The notes under the pieces were generated by a model that was not told the DNA's origin, did not search any database, and saw only the letters and a list, made by a program, of their open reading frames with translations. Both the position numbers and the translations under genes were made by a program. From Vicinamibacteria bacterium (lineage in GTDB: Bacteria > Acidobacteriota > Vicinamibacteria > Fen-336), in assembly GCA_023701125.1 (NCBI GenBank), contig JAMPXO010000030.1:1-44983 (forward strand): a DNA stretch of 44,983 bases. The letters run 5' to 3'. This document shows positions 1 to 11,296 of the stretch, in pieces. How positions within the stretch are numbered: position 1 is the first letter of the stretch; every line of letters starts with the position of its first letter.

Positions 1-210
1 CTCCGTCGGACAGCGCAGCCTCCTCCGCCCCCGCACGTTCCATCGGGTTCCAGCGCCGGGATGAACCCGTCGCCGGTCCCGCGGGGGCTCCGTCGGACAG
101 CGCAGCCTCCTCCGCCCCCGCACGTTCCATCGGGTTCCAGCGCCGGGATGAACCCGTCGCCGGTCCCGCGGGGGCTCCGTCGGACAGCGCAGCCTCCTCC
201 GCCCCCGCAC
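1..210. repeat. Tandem 87-bp hairpin repeat (two full units and a partial third)
   Basis: The sequence starting CTCCGTCGGACAGCGCAG recurs at 1, 88 and 175, an exact 87-bp period. The third unit is cut short near 210. Each full unit holds an imperfect inverted repeat, CCAGCGCCGGG-ATGAA-CCCGTCGCCGG, followed by a tract that is strongly G-rich on the minus strand. The array starts at the window edge and may extend further. It lies just downstream of the corA stop. A diverged copy sits at 8391-8473. It looks like a REP/MITE-like intergenic element; I do not recognise a named family. Confidence 0.9.
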
Positions 211-219
211 CCCCATCGG

Positions 220-1185
220 CTAGATCCAGCCGCGGTGGCGGAAGTACCAGACGAGACCGCCGGGCAGGGCGACCATCAGGCACAGCGCCCACAGGTAGCC
301 GAAGCGCCACTTCAGCTCGGGCATGAACTCGAAGTTCATGCCGTAGATGCCGGTGATCACGGTCAGGCAGGCCAGCACGGCCGTGACCACGGTCATCCGC
401 TTCATCGTCTCGTTGAGGCGGTTGTTGACCGCATTCAGGTACGCGTCGAGCGTGCCCTGGGTCATGTCCTGGTACGCGTAGGACGCATCCACGATGCGGT
501 ACAGGTTGTCGTAGATGTCGCGGAAGTAGATCGCCGCCTTGGCGCTGATCATCCGGAACTCGCCGCGCGAGAGGCGGTGCACGATCTCGCGCTGTGGCGT
601 GCAGATCCGCCGCAACTGGGCGACGTCGCGCTTGAGGTGGAAGATGTGGTCCAGCGTCTCCTTGCTCGGGTTCTCGAACACCTCGACCTGCACGAGCTGG
701 ATCTTGTCCTCCAGGCTGTCCAGGTTCGGGAAGTAGTGCTCGAACATCTGGTCCAGGATCTGGTGGAGCAGGAAGTCGACGCCCTTCGGCATCGCCGCCT
801 GCAGGTTCTTGCCGCACTGCTCGCGGGCCGCGGTGATCGAGCGCATCGGCCCGCGGTGGTGGGTGATCAGGAAGTTGCGGCCCAGGAACACGTCGAGCTC
901 GCGGGTCTCGAACTTGTCCGTCGGCGCGTCGAAGCGGATGCCGTGGACGATCATGAAGAGGTAGTCCTCGTAGTCGTCCACCTTCGGGTGGTTGACGTCG
1001 GACAGACAGTCCTCGATCGCCAGCGGGTGCAGGTGGAAGGGGTCCTCGAGGATCGTCGCTTCGCCGACGGTCGGGTCCTCGAGGTCGATCCAGTGCAGCG
1101 CGTCGGGCGCCTCCGTGTACAGCTCCGGCCGGAACTCCGCGTGCTGCTCGATGCGGCCGTGCGCGAAGCGGTAGTAGCTGAGCAC
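220..1185 (-). CDS. corA: CorA-family magnesium/cobalt transporter
   Basis: A 321-residue inner-membrane divalent cation channel, normal length for CorA. The large cytoplasmic N-terminal domain (about 1-260) includes a long predicted helix rich in charged residues. Two membrane segments follow at about 264-283 and 297-315. The family signature YGMN is at 281-284, at the end of the first membrane helix, and forms the selectivity loop. The C-terminus is short and basic (FRHRGWI), as in CorA. The gene begins 27 bp after the ppdK stop on the same strand, so it may be the last gene of the recO-glyQ-glyS-ppdK unit. The 87-bp repeat array lies directly downstream. Confidence 0.95.
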   Translation of the reverse strand: MLSYYRFAHGRIEQHAEFRPELYTEAPDALHWIDLEDPTVGEATILEDPFHLHPLAIEDCLSDVNHPKVDDYEDYLFMIVHGIRFDAPTDKFETRELDVFLGRNFLITHHRGPMRSITAAREQCGKNLQAAMPKGVDFLLHQILDQMFEHYFPNLDSLEDKIQLVQVEVFENPSKETLDHIFHLKRDVAQLRRICTPQREIVHRLSRGEFRMISAKAAIYFRDIYDNLYRIVDASYAYQDMTQGTLDAYLNAVNNRLNETMKRMTVVTAVLACLTVITGIYGMNFEFMPELKWRFGYLWALCLMVALPGGLVWYFRHRGWI

Positions 1186-1212
1186 GAAGGCGCCCTCTTG
1201 GCGTGTGCGGCG

Positions 1213-4049
<2,837 letters not shown>

Positions 4050-4053
<4 letters not shown>

Positions 4054-6210
4054 GCGATGCCTCCGAGTCGAGAAAGATCAGCGATGCGATAGAAGAGGCC
4101 GAGCGTCTCCCGCAGGAGTGCCAGCCGGTTGCCGCGGACCGAAGCGTCCTCGGCCATGACGAGTACCTGATCGAAGAAGCGGTCGACGGGCGCGCGCAGG
4201 CTCCGCAGCGCCACCAGCCGCTCCGCGTAGGCCCCTGCCCCGCGGCCGAGCGCCACGACGGCGGCGTGCAGCTCGCGCTCCGCGTCGTGGTCGAACAGCT
4301 TCGGGTCGACCGCCGTGGCGGGAGCGTCCTTGTCGAGGATGTTGCGGGCGCGCTTGAAGGCGACCGCGAGGCTCTGGAAGTCAGCCGCCGCCTCGCCCAG
4401 CACCTGGGCCAGGGCGCGGGCCCGCAGCAGCACCTCGCGCGGGTTCTCCAGCGCCGCCGGCTCGGCCGCCCCGACCGCCGCGCGGACCACGTCGACCGCG
4501 AAGCCGCGAGCGGCCAGCACGGCCTCCAGCCGCTCCAGCAGGAAGTTGTCGAGCGCCTCGGCGACAGGCATCGCGGGCGGCTTCGCCGGCGCCGGATACG
4601 CGGCGAGCGCCGCGCGCACGAGCGTCCGCAGGTCGGGCGACGAGCCCTGGGGCCAGAAGTCCAGCAACACGCGGATCACGCCCTGGCCTGCGCGGCGCAG
4701 GCCGAACGGGTCGCGGCTGCCGGTCGGCATCTCACCGATCGAGAAGTAGCCGGCGAGGGTGTCGAGCTTGTCGGCGAGCGATACGGCCGCGAACAGTCGC
4801 GCGGCCCGGCCGGCAACGGCGCCCGCGGGCGCTGCGGTCTCCTCCACCGAGACCGGGTGGTAGTGCCAGCGGACGGCGGCAGCGACATCCGCGTCAGCCC
4901 CGCCCTGGGCCTCGAGGTAGAGGCCGCCCATCACGCCCTGCAGCTCCGTGAACTCGCGCACCATCGCGGTCGTCAGGTCGGCCTTGCACAACCGGGCGGC
5001 CTCGCGCGCGCCGTCCACGTCGTCCTTCGCCAGCACGCCCGCCGCGGCCATCGCGTCGACCAGCTTCTCGAGCCGCTCCGCCTTCTGGCGATAGCTGCCG
5101 AGCTCGCGGTGGAAGGTCACGCCCTCGAGGTCTGCCACGCGGTCCGCGAGCGTGCGCTTGCGGTCCTCGCCCCAGAAGAACGCCGCATCGCGCAGCCGCG
5201 CGACGACCACCCGCTCCATGCCGGCGACGATCGCCGCACCGGCGGCACCGTCCGTGTTGGTGACGGCGGCAAATCGCGCGATCGTGTTCCCGTCGGGAAT
5301 CGGCACGTATTTCTGATGGTGGACGAGCACCGTTTCCAGCACGTCGACGGGCAACGAACGGAACTCCTCGGGCACCGAGCCGACCAGGACCGTCGGCCAC
5401 TCGACGAGATCGCGCCACTCGCCGGCGATCTCGTGGGCCGGGGCGCCCGCGGTCTGCAGCGAAGCGTCGATGCGGGCCGCGCGCTCGGCCGGATCGAGCA
5501 GCACGTGGCGCTCGCGCAGCCGCTTGATCAGGTCGTCGAAGCTCGCCACGTCGGCCGGCGCGCCGCCCGAGCCGCGGGGCAGGAAGCGATGACCGTGGGT
5601 GGCTCGACCGCTGCCGAGCAGCCGCGCGCCCTTCGCAGCGTTCACCAACTCGAAGATCTCGAACGGAATCACGGCGCCGTCGAGCAGCGCCACGATCCAG
5701 CGGATCGGCCGCCCGAACGGGAACGCGCCCTTGCCATCGTCGAGCCACGCGTCCCAGCTCATCCGCTTCGGGAACGCGAGCGAGCGCAGCAGCGCCGCCA
5801 GCAACTCGGGCAGCACCTCGCCCGCCGGCCGGCCGGGCACCGCCTTCACGAACAGCAGGTTCAGCTCGTCTGGCTTGTTCGCGTCCTTGGCCCGCGTCAG
5901 CAGCGCTTCCGGCGCGACACCGTTCTTCTTCGCGAAGCCGTCGGCGGCCTTCGTCCAGGCCCCCGTGGCGTCCTTCGCGGCCTTCAGCGCGGGCCCCCAC
6001 ACGAGGGTGTCGGCGTCGGCCTGGCGCTCGCTCACGCCCGCGCCCAGCGCCAGCCTGCGCGGCCCCCACATGACGCGGACGTCGGACGAGCCGCCGTCAC
6101 CCGACAGCCCGTGCTTCTCGCGCAGGCTGGCGAAGGAGGACGCCAGGCCCTCGCCCAGTCCGGGCAGCCACGACGCCGGCATCTCCTCGAAGCCGATCTC
6201 GATCAGGAGC

Positions 6211-6218
<8 letters not shown>
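4050..6218 (-). CDS. glyS: Glycyl-tRNA synthetase beta subunit
   Basis: A 722-residue beta subunit of the heterotetrameric (alpha2beta2) glycyl-tRNA synthetase, which charges tRNA-Gly in the cytoplasm. The N-terminus [15 protein letters not shown] is diagnostic for GlyS, as is the internal [14 protein letters not shown] segment of the HD-like region. The C-terminal part ([22 protein letters not shown]) is the anticodon-binding-like domain that recognises tRNA. Length is normal. The start overlaps the end of glyQ by 8 bp and the stop overlaps ppdK by 4 bp. Separate alpha and beta genes are the usual bacterial arrangement outside Actinobacteria and many Firmicutes. Confidence 0.97.
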
Positions 6219-7106
<888 letters not shown>

Positions 7107-7110
<4 letters not shown>

Positions 7111-7862
7111 CCAGTGACCTCGCGCGAGAGCTCGCGGAACACCCGCAACGAGCGCAACTCGCGTTCGAGATGGCGCTCGATCAGAGCGCGGTGAAAGGCC
7201 TCGAGACTCTCGAGGGCCGGGGGCGCATCGGCCACGAAAGTGGCAGGCGCTTCCTTGAACAGCCGCCGCAAGCCCTGCCGCGTCACCTCGGACAGGATCG
7301 GGCCCGAGGCCGGGCTGCAGCCGTCGCAGATGAAGCCGTGGGCCAGCGAGTGGTAGACGAGGCGGCCGCCCGGCAGCGCGCCGTCGCAGCGCGCGCAGCG
7401 GTCGATCGAGGGATACAGCCCGTGCAGCCGCAGCAACCACGCCTCGAGGTAACGCGCCAGCGGGGTGCACGCGCCGCCATCTTCGCCCGCCCGGGTGACG
7501 GCCACCGCCAGCCGGTAGACCGCGTCTTCGGTCTGCGCCTCCTGCGCGAAGGCGTCGAGCAGCTCGGCGAAGTACGACAGCGCGGCGGCCGCATCCGGCC
7601 CGCGTCCCGCCATCGGGAAGGCCGAGCGCAGCAGCTCGCACTCCCCCACCCGCAACAGGTCGGCGCCTTGCCGCCCGTACAGCCCGACCCGCACCTCGGA
7701 CAGCGTCTCCAGCGACGACTGGTAGCGGGAGCGTGGACCGCGCGCGCCGCGGGCGACAGCCCGCAGCTTGCCGTGGTCGCGGGTCAGCAGGACCACGACC
7801 TTGCTCGTCTCGCCGAGCTTGAACGTGCGCAGGACCAGGGCGTCGGAAGTGAAGGGGGGCAT
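7107..7862 (-). CDS. recO: DNA repair protein RecO
   Basis: A 251-residue recombination mediator. RecO works with RecR and RecF to load RecA on SSB-coated single-stranded DNA. The N-terminal OB fold is visible in [36 protein letters not shown]. The middle and C-terminal part is helical with a four-cysteine zinc site, CARC...CDGC. I chose the ATG at 7862 because it gives the conserved N-terminus; the open frame continues about 100 codons upstream into sequence unlike RecO. It is the first gene of the minus-strand recO-glyQ-glyS-ppdK-corA unit and is divergent from the rhodanese gene across an 85-bp gap. Confidence 0.95.
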
Positions 7863-7947
7863 CGGAGAAGGGGGCCTATTTCGCGCCGCGGAAACGCCTG
7901 AGTTTCGCACACCGGGGCAGGGCCGTGTTAGCTTGCCGGACAGTGCC

Positions 7948-8484
7948 ATGAAGCCCCTTCGCATCGCTCTGATCGTGCTCGGCGGCGCCGCCGCGGGTCT
8001 CGCGGGCAACGCCGTCCACCCCACCGGCCTCGAGCTGGGCCGCAATGCCTTCCTGCGCCAGGGCGACGAGGTGATCCCGGTCGCCGAGGCGAAGGTTCGC
8101 CACGAGCGGGGGGCGCTGTTCCTCGACGCCCGCGGCCGCATGTTCTGGGAGATGGCGCGCATCCCCGGCTCCGTGAACCTGCCGGACGAGGACTTCGACC
8201 GCGCCTTCGCGGCCCTGGAGCCTCAACTGCGGGCCCGCTTCGACCTCGTCGTGTACTGCTCGGGCTACGGCTGCGAGGCCAGCCACAAGGTCGCGGAACG
8301 CCTGCGCGACAAGGGCATCCACGCCGCCATCGTCGAGGAGGGCTTCCCCGCGTGGCAGGACGCCGGCTACCCGACCGAGCAAGGAGCGCCCATCGGGTTC
8401 TGGCGCCGAGATGAACTCGGCGCCAGTCCCGCGGGGGCTCCGTCGGGCAACGCAACCTCCTCCGCCCCCGCACCCCCGGCATGA
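7948..8484 (+). CDS. Membrane-anchored rhodanese-domain protein
   Basis: A 178-residue protein with an N-terminal hydrophobic segment (about 5-20, probably a membrane anchor or signal) and one rhodanese domain. The domain is seen in ALFLDAR, IPGSVNLP and the active-site loop VVYCSGYGCEAS, with catalytic Cys104. It is likely a periplasmic or membrane-attached sulfur/redox protein. Residues from about 148 are encoded by a copy of the dispersed hairpin repeat, giving a low-complexity Ala/Pro/Ser tail. The stop overlaps the start of the next gene (ATGA). Rhodanese plus DoxX/MauE-type pairs recur in bacteria, so a joint thiol/redox role is plausible; the exact substrate is unknown. Confidence 0.88.
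   Translation: MKPLRIALIVLGGAAAGLAGNAVHPTGLELGRNAFLRQGDEVIPVAEAKVRHERGALFLDARGRMFWEMARIPGSVNLPDEDFDRAFAALEPQLRARFDLVVYCSGYGCEASHKVAERLRDKGIHAAIVEEGFPAWQDAGYPTEQGAPIGFWRRDELGASPAGAPSGNATSSAPAPPA
8391..8473. repeat. Diverged copy of the 87-bp hairpin repeat inside the rhodanese 3' end
   Basis: It matches the unit at 1-210 over its whole length (CATCGGGTTC, hairpin, CCCGCGGGGGCTCCGTCGG, CTCCTCCGCCCCCGCAC). Here the hairpin is perfect: CTGGCGCCGAG (8400-8410), loop ATGAA (8411-8415), CTCGGCGCCAG (8416-8426). Relative to the first array, stem positions 2 and 10 are changed on both arms, so pairing is kept. The copy is read in frame as the rhodanese C-terminus. Confidence 0.88.
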
Positions 8485-8975
8485 TCGAACTGCTGCGTCG
8501 CGAGCCCGTGCACCGCGTGCTCAGCCTGGTCCTGGGCGTGGTCTTCGTCTTCGCGAGCCACGACAAGATCCTCGACCCGGTGGCCTTCGCGCGGATCGTC
8601 TACTACTACCGCCTGCTCGGCCCCAACGCGGAGATCCCGCCGTTCGTCGCCAACGCGTGGGCAGTGACGCTGCCGTGGATCGAGCTCGTCGCCGGCGGGC
8701 TGCTGATCCTCGGCACGGGCCGCGACGTGTGGCGGCGCGAGGCGGCCGCGGTGTGCGGCGCGCTGCTCGTCATCTTCATCGCGGCGGTGGGTTATGCGAT
8801 GGCCCAGGGCATCGACCTGCGCAACTGCGGCTGCTTCAGCCTCGACGGCGAGGGCCGCAGCGCGGGCCTGATGTTGATCGCGGGCGACCTCGGCCTGCTC
8901 GCCATGGCCGCCGTGCTGGCGCTGCTGCCGCCCCGCCCCGCTCAGGGCAAGGGCGGCGCCCAGTCCCCCTCGTAG
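8481..8975 (+). CDS. MauE/DoxX-family redox-associated membrane protein
   Basis: A 164-residue polytopic membrane protein with four hydrophobic segments at roughly 11-26, 62-79, 88-108 and 129-149. The motif NCGCFS (Cys116 and Cys118) follows the third segment, as in MauE/methylamine-utilisation-type DoxX proteins that carry a CGCF redox motif. Such proteins are thought to pass reducing equivalents or assist disulfide chemistry near thioredoxin-like or rhodanese partners. It is translationally coupled to the upstream rhodanese by an ATGA overlap. Its 3' end overlaps the convergent dapF gene by 34 bp. Confidence 0.85.
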   Translation: MIELLRREPVHRVLSLVLGVVFVFASHDKILDPVAFARIVYYYRLLGPNAEIPPFVANAWAVTLPWIELVAGGLLILGTGRDVWRREAAAVCGALLVIFIAAVGYAMAQGIDLRNCGCFSLDGEGRSAGLMLIAGDLGLLAMAAVLALLPPRPAQGKGGAQSPS

Positions 8976-9787
8976 AGCAGTTCGACCTCGCCCGTCTGCA
9001 CGACGTCGCTGCCTTCGGGCCAGGCGACCGACAACGTGCCGCCGTCGCAGACGGCCTTCACGCCGTCGCGCTCGACGAAATCGTGCAGGATCGCCGCGAC
9101 CACGGCGCTCGCCGAGCCGGTGCCCGAGGCCTCGGTCGGCCCCACGCCGCGCTCCCAGAAGCGGACCCGGATCTCCCGCCGCGAGAGCACGGTCACGAAC
9201 TCCACGTTCGTGCGTTCCGGGAAGAAGGAGTGACGCTCGAGCACGGGCCCCAGTCGGGCGATCAGCGCGTCGTCGGCGGGAGGCTCGCAGAACACGGCGC
9301 AGTGCGGATTGCCGAGCGACGTGGCCGTGATCCTGACCGTCACGCCCGCCGCCTCGAGCGGGTGATCCATCACCCACGGCGCCTCGGGCGACAACGTGGT
9401 CGGGATCTCGCGCGAGGCCAGGATCGCAGGACCGAGCCCCGTCTGCACGCGGAAGCGACCCGAGCCGAGCGGCTCGATACCGACGGGCCGCGGCCCCGGC
9501 GGCGGCAGCACGACGTGCTGCGCCGGCATCAGGCCGCTGGCGAAGGCCCACGCCGCGAGGCAGCGCACGCCGTTGCCCGACAGGCCGCCGTCACTGCCGT
9601 CGGCGTTCCACAACCGCATCCCGAGTTGGTCGGCGCCGAGCGGGCGCCAGGTGATGACGCCGTCGCCGCCCGCGCCGCGGTGGCGGTCGCACAACCGGCG
9701 AGCGGAGGCCCCGTGCGGCTGCGGCAGGACCGCCTCGGCGACCAGGATGAAGTCGTTGCCGAGCCCGTGGGCCTTGGCGAACTTCAC
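8942..9787 (-). CDS. dapF: Diaminopimelate epimerase (second catalytic Cys replaced by Ser)
   Basis: A 281-residue enzyme for LL- to meso-diaminopimelate in lysine and peptidoglycan synthesis. Signatures are FAKAHGLGNDFILV at the start, NADGSDGGLSGNGVRC with catalytic Cys76, LGNPHCAVF, and ERTNVEFV. The second active-site motif, usually ACGSGACA, reads ASGTGSASA, so the second catalytic cysteine is Ser221. This may alter or reduce classical two-base epimerase chemistry, or mark a subfamily. The GTG start at 9787 overlaps the upstream gene's stop (GTGA). It is the last gene of the rpsA-led minus-strand unit. Confidence 0.9.
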   Translation of the reverse strand: MKFAKAHGLGNDFILVAEAVLPQPHGASARRLCDRHRGAGGDGVITWRPLGADQLGMRLWNADGSDGGLSGNGVRCLAAWAFASGLMPAQHVVLPPPGPRPVGIEPLGSGRFRVQTGLGPAILASREIPTTLSPEAPWVMDHPLEAAGVTVRITATSLGNPHCAVFCEPPADDALIARLGPVLERHSFFPERTNVEFVTVLSRREIRVRFWERGVGPTEASGTGSASAVVAAILHDFVERDGVKAVCDGGTLSVAWPEGSDVVQTGEVELLYEGDWAPPLP

Positions 9788-10818
9788 TTCTTCTTGCCCT
9801 TGCCGAGGTCCGGCGGAGGCGGCGGGAACGTGCCCAGGGCCAGCACCCGACGCTCGCCCAGGCCCGCGAACACGAACCGTTCGCCCCCATCCTGGGTCTT
9901 GTAGACACCGTTCTGCGTGCCGATGAAGAACTCTGCCCCGGAGTCGGGGGCCAGCGGGAACAGCATGATCGAGGGCGTGCGGTCGCGCAGGTCGCGCTCC
10001 GACAGCCGCTCCCACCTCCGGCCGAGGTCGACCGTGCGGTACAACCCGTCGTGGGCACAGGCGTAGAGGAACGGCCCGAGCCAGAAGAGGTCGGAGACCG
10101 CCTTGCCCTCGAGGCCGATCGAGGCCCAGGTGGCGCCGGCGTCGCCAGAGCGGAACACGCCTGCGTCGCCCGTCGCGGCCAGGATCACGGGGTCGACGGC
10201 GAAGAAGCTGGACACGGCCAGCGCCCGCACGTCGCGCGCCGGCATTCCGTCGCCAGGCCCCGAAAACGTCTCCCCGTCCTCCGACACGAACACGCCGCCA
10301 CTGGTCGCGGCCACCAGGTGCGGACCCGGCCACTCCAGCCGGTACACGGCACCCGCCAGCGGCAGGCGCTTGAAGCCACGCATCGGATCGACCGAGCGGA
10401 ACAGCCCGCCACCCGTCGCCACGTAGACCGTGGGATCGGCCGGCGCGTAGCGCGAGGTGAGCACGGCGAAGGCGTTCTCCTCGAGCGGCAAGCGCTTCCA
10501 GGTCTCGCCGAAGTCGATCGAGTGGTACAGCCCGCGGTCGCCACCCACGTAGACCTCGAGCCCGTAGGGCCGCACCAGCCGGACCGGCGCGGCATCCGGC
10601 GGCGCCACGTCTTCGCCGGGCAGCGTGACCGGCTCCCACTTGCCGCCCCAGTCCCGGGTGCGGAACAGGCCGCCATCCGTCCCCGCGAACATGGTCAGTG
10701 TCGTGATCACGGGCGGGCCTGGCCGCGGCGTGGGGGTCGGCTCCGGCGTCGGCTGCTGGGCGCGGGCGCGGGCCGCGAGCGCGGCCGCGACCCCTGTCAG
10801 CCAGGTGCGACGCTTCAT
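9784..10818 (-). CDS. Exported BNR/YCF48-type beta-propeller repeat protein
   Basis: A 344-residue protein with an N-terminal signal sequence (MKRRTWLTGVAAALAARARA, Ala-rich core, cleavage probably after ARA), followed by a Pro/Thr linker. The rest consists of Asp-box repeats of the S/T-x-D-x-G-x-x-W type: SIDFGETWKRL, SGDAGATWASI, TVDLGRRWERL and TQDGGERF. These form beta-propellers in sialidase/sortilin/YCF48-like proteins. It is probably periplasmic or surface exposed; no catalytic residues can be assigned. The C-terminus is a Pro- and Lys-rich tail (PPPPPDLGKGKKK). It overlaps the HIT gene upstream and dapF downstream by 4 bp each. Confidence 0.8.
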   Translation of the reverse strand: MKRRTWLTGVAAALAARARAQQPTPEPTPTPRPGPPVITTLTMFAGTDGGLFRTRDWGGKWEPVTLPGEDVAPPDAAPVRLVRPYGLEVYVGGDRGLYHSIDFGETWKRLPLEENAFAVLTSRYAPADPTVYVATGGGLFRSVDPMRGFKRLPLAGAVYRLEWPGPHLVAATSGGVFVSEDGETFSGPGDGMPARDVRALAVSSFFAVDPVILAATGDAGVFRSGDAGATWASIGLEGKAVSDLFWLGPFLYACAHDGLYRTVDLGRRWERLSERDLRDRTPSIMLFPLAPDSGAEFFIGTQNGVYKTQDGGERFVFAGLGERRVLALGTFPPPPPDLGKGKKK

Positions 10819-11294
10819 GCGCCGAACGCCTCGCGCAAGCGGCGGGCCGTGATCACGGGCTCCTCCGGCACGACCCGGGTCTCGCCCACGGCGGTCATGA
10901 AGTTGGCGTCGCCGCTCCAGCGCGGCACGACGTGCATGTGGATGTGGTCGGCCACGCCGGCCCCCGCGACCTGGCCGAGGTTCATGCCGACGTTGAAGCC
11001 GTCGGGCCGATACAGCGAGCCCATCAGCCCCGTCAGTCGCCGCGAGAGCGCCATCATCTCGAGCAGCTCCGCGTCCGTGGCCTCGTCGAGCCGGCCGACG
11101 TGGCGGCGCGGCGCCACCATCACGTGGCCGCCCGTGTAGGGGTACAGGTTGGCGATCACGAAGCAGCCCTCGCCGACGTGGGCGATCAGGCTGGCGCCCT
11201 CGGGCGCCTTCAGCGCGTTGCAGAACACGCAGCCCGGCTCCTTCGATCCCCCGCTCACGTAGCGCAGCCTCCAGGGCGTGAACAGCCGTTCCAT
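10815..11294 (-). CDS. HIT-family nucleotide hydrolase
   Basis: A 159-residue histidine-triad protein. The catalytic motif is HIHMHVVPRW (His117, His119, His121). The N-terminus contains CVFC (Cys22, Cys25), a zinc-binding pair typical of the Ap4A-phosphorylase-like HIT branch. Proteins of this type hydrolyse dinucleoside polyphosphates or AMP-linked substrates in the cytoplasm. The ATG at 11294 starts the conserved MERLFTPWRLRYV segment and lies 2 bp after the adenylate cyclase stop, so the two are almost certainly cotranscribed. The stop overlaps the BNR-repeat gene. Confidence 0.92.
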   Translation of the reverse strand: MERLFTPWRLRYVSGGSKEPGCVFCNALKAPEGASLIAHVGEGCFVIANLYPYTGGHVMVAPRRHVGRLDEATDAELLEMMALSRRLTGLMGSLYRPDGFNVGMNLGQVAGAGVADHIHMHVVPRWSGDANFMTAVGETRVVPEEPVITARRLREAFGA

Positions 11295-11296
11295 CG

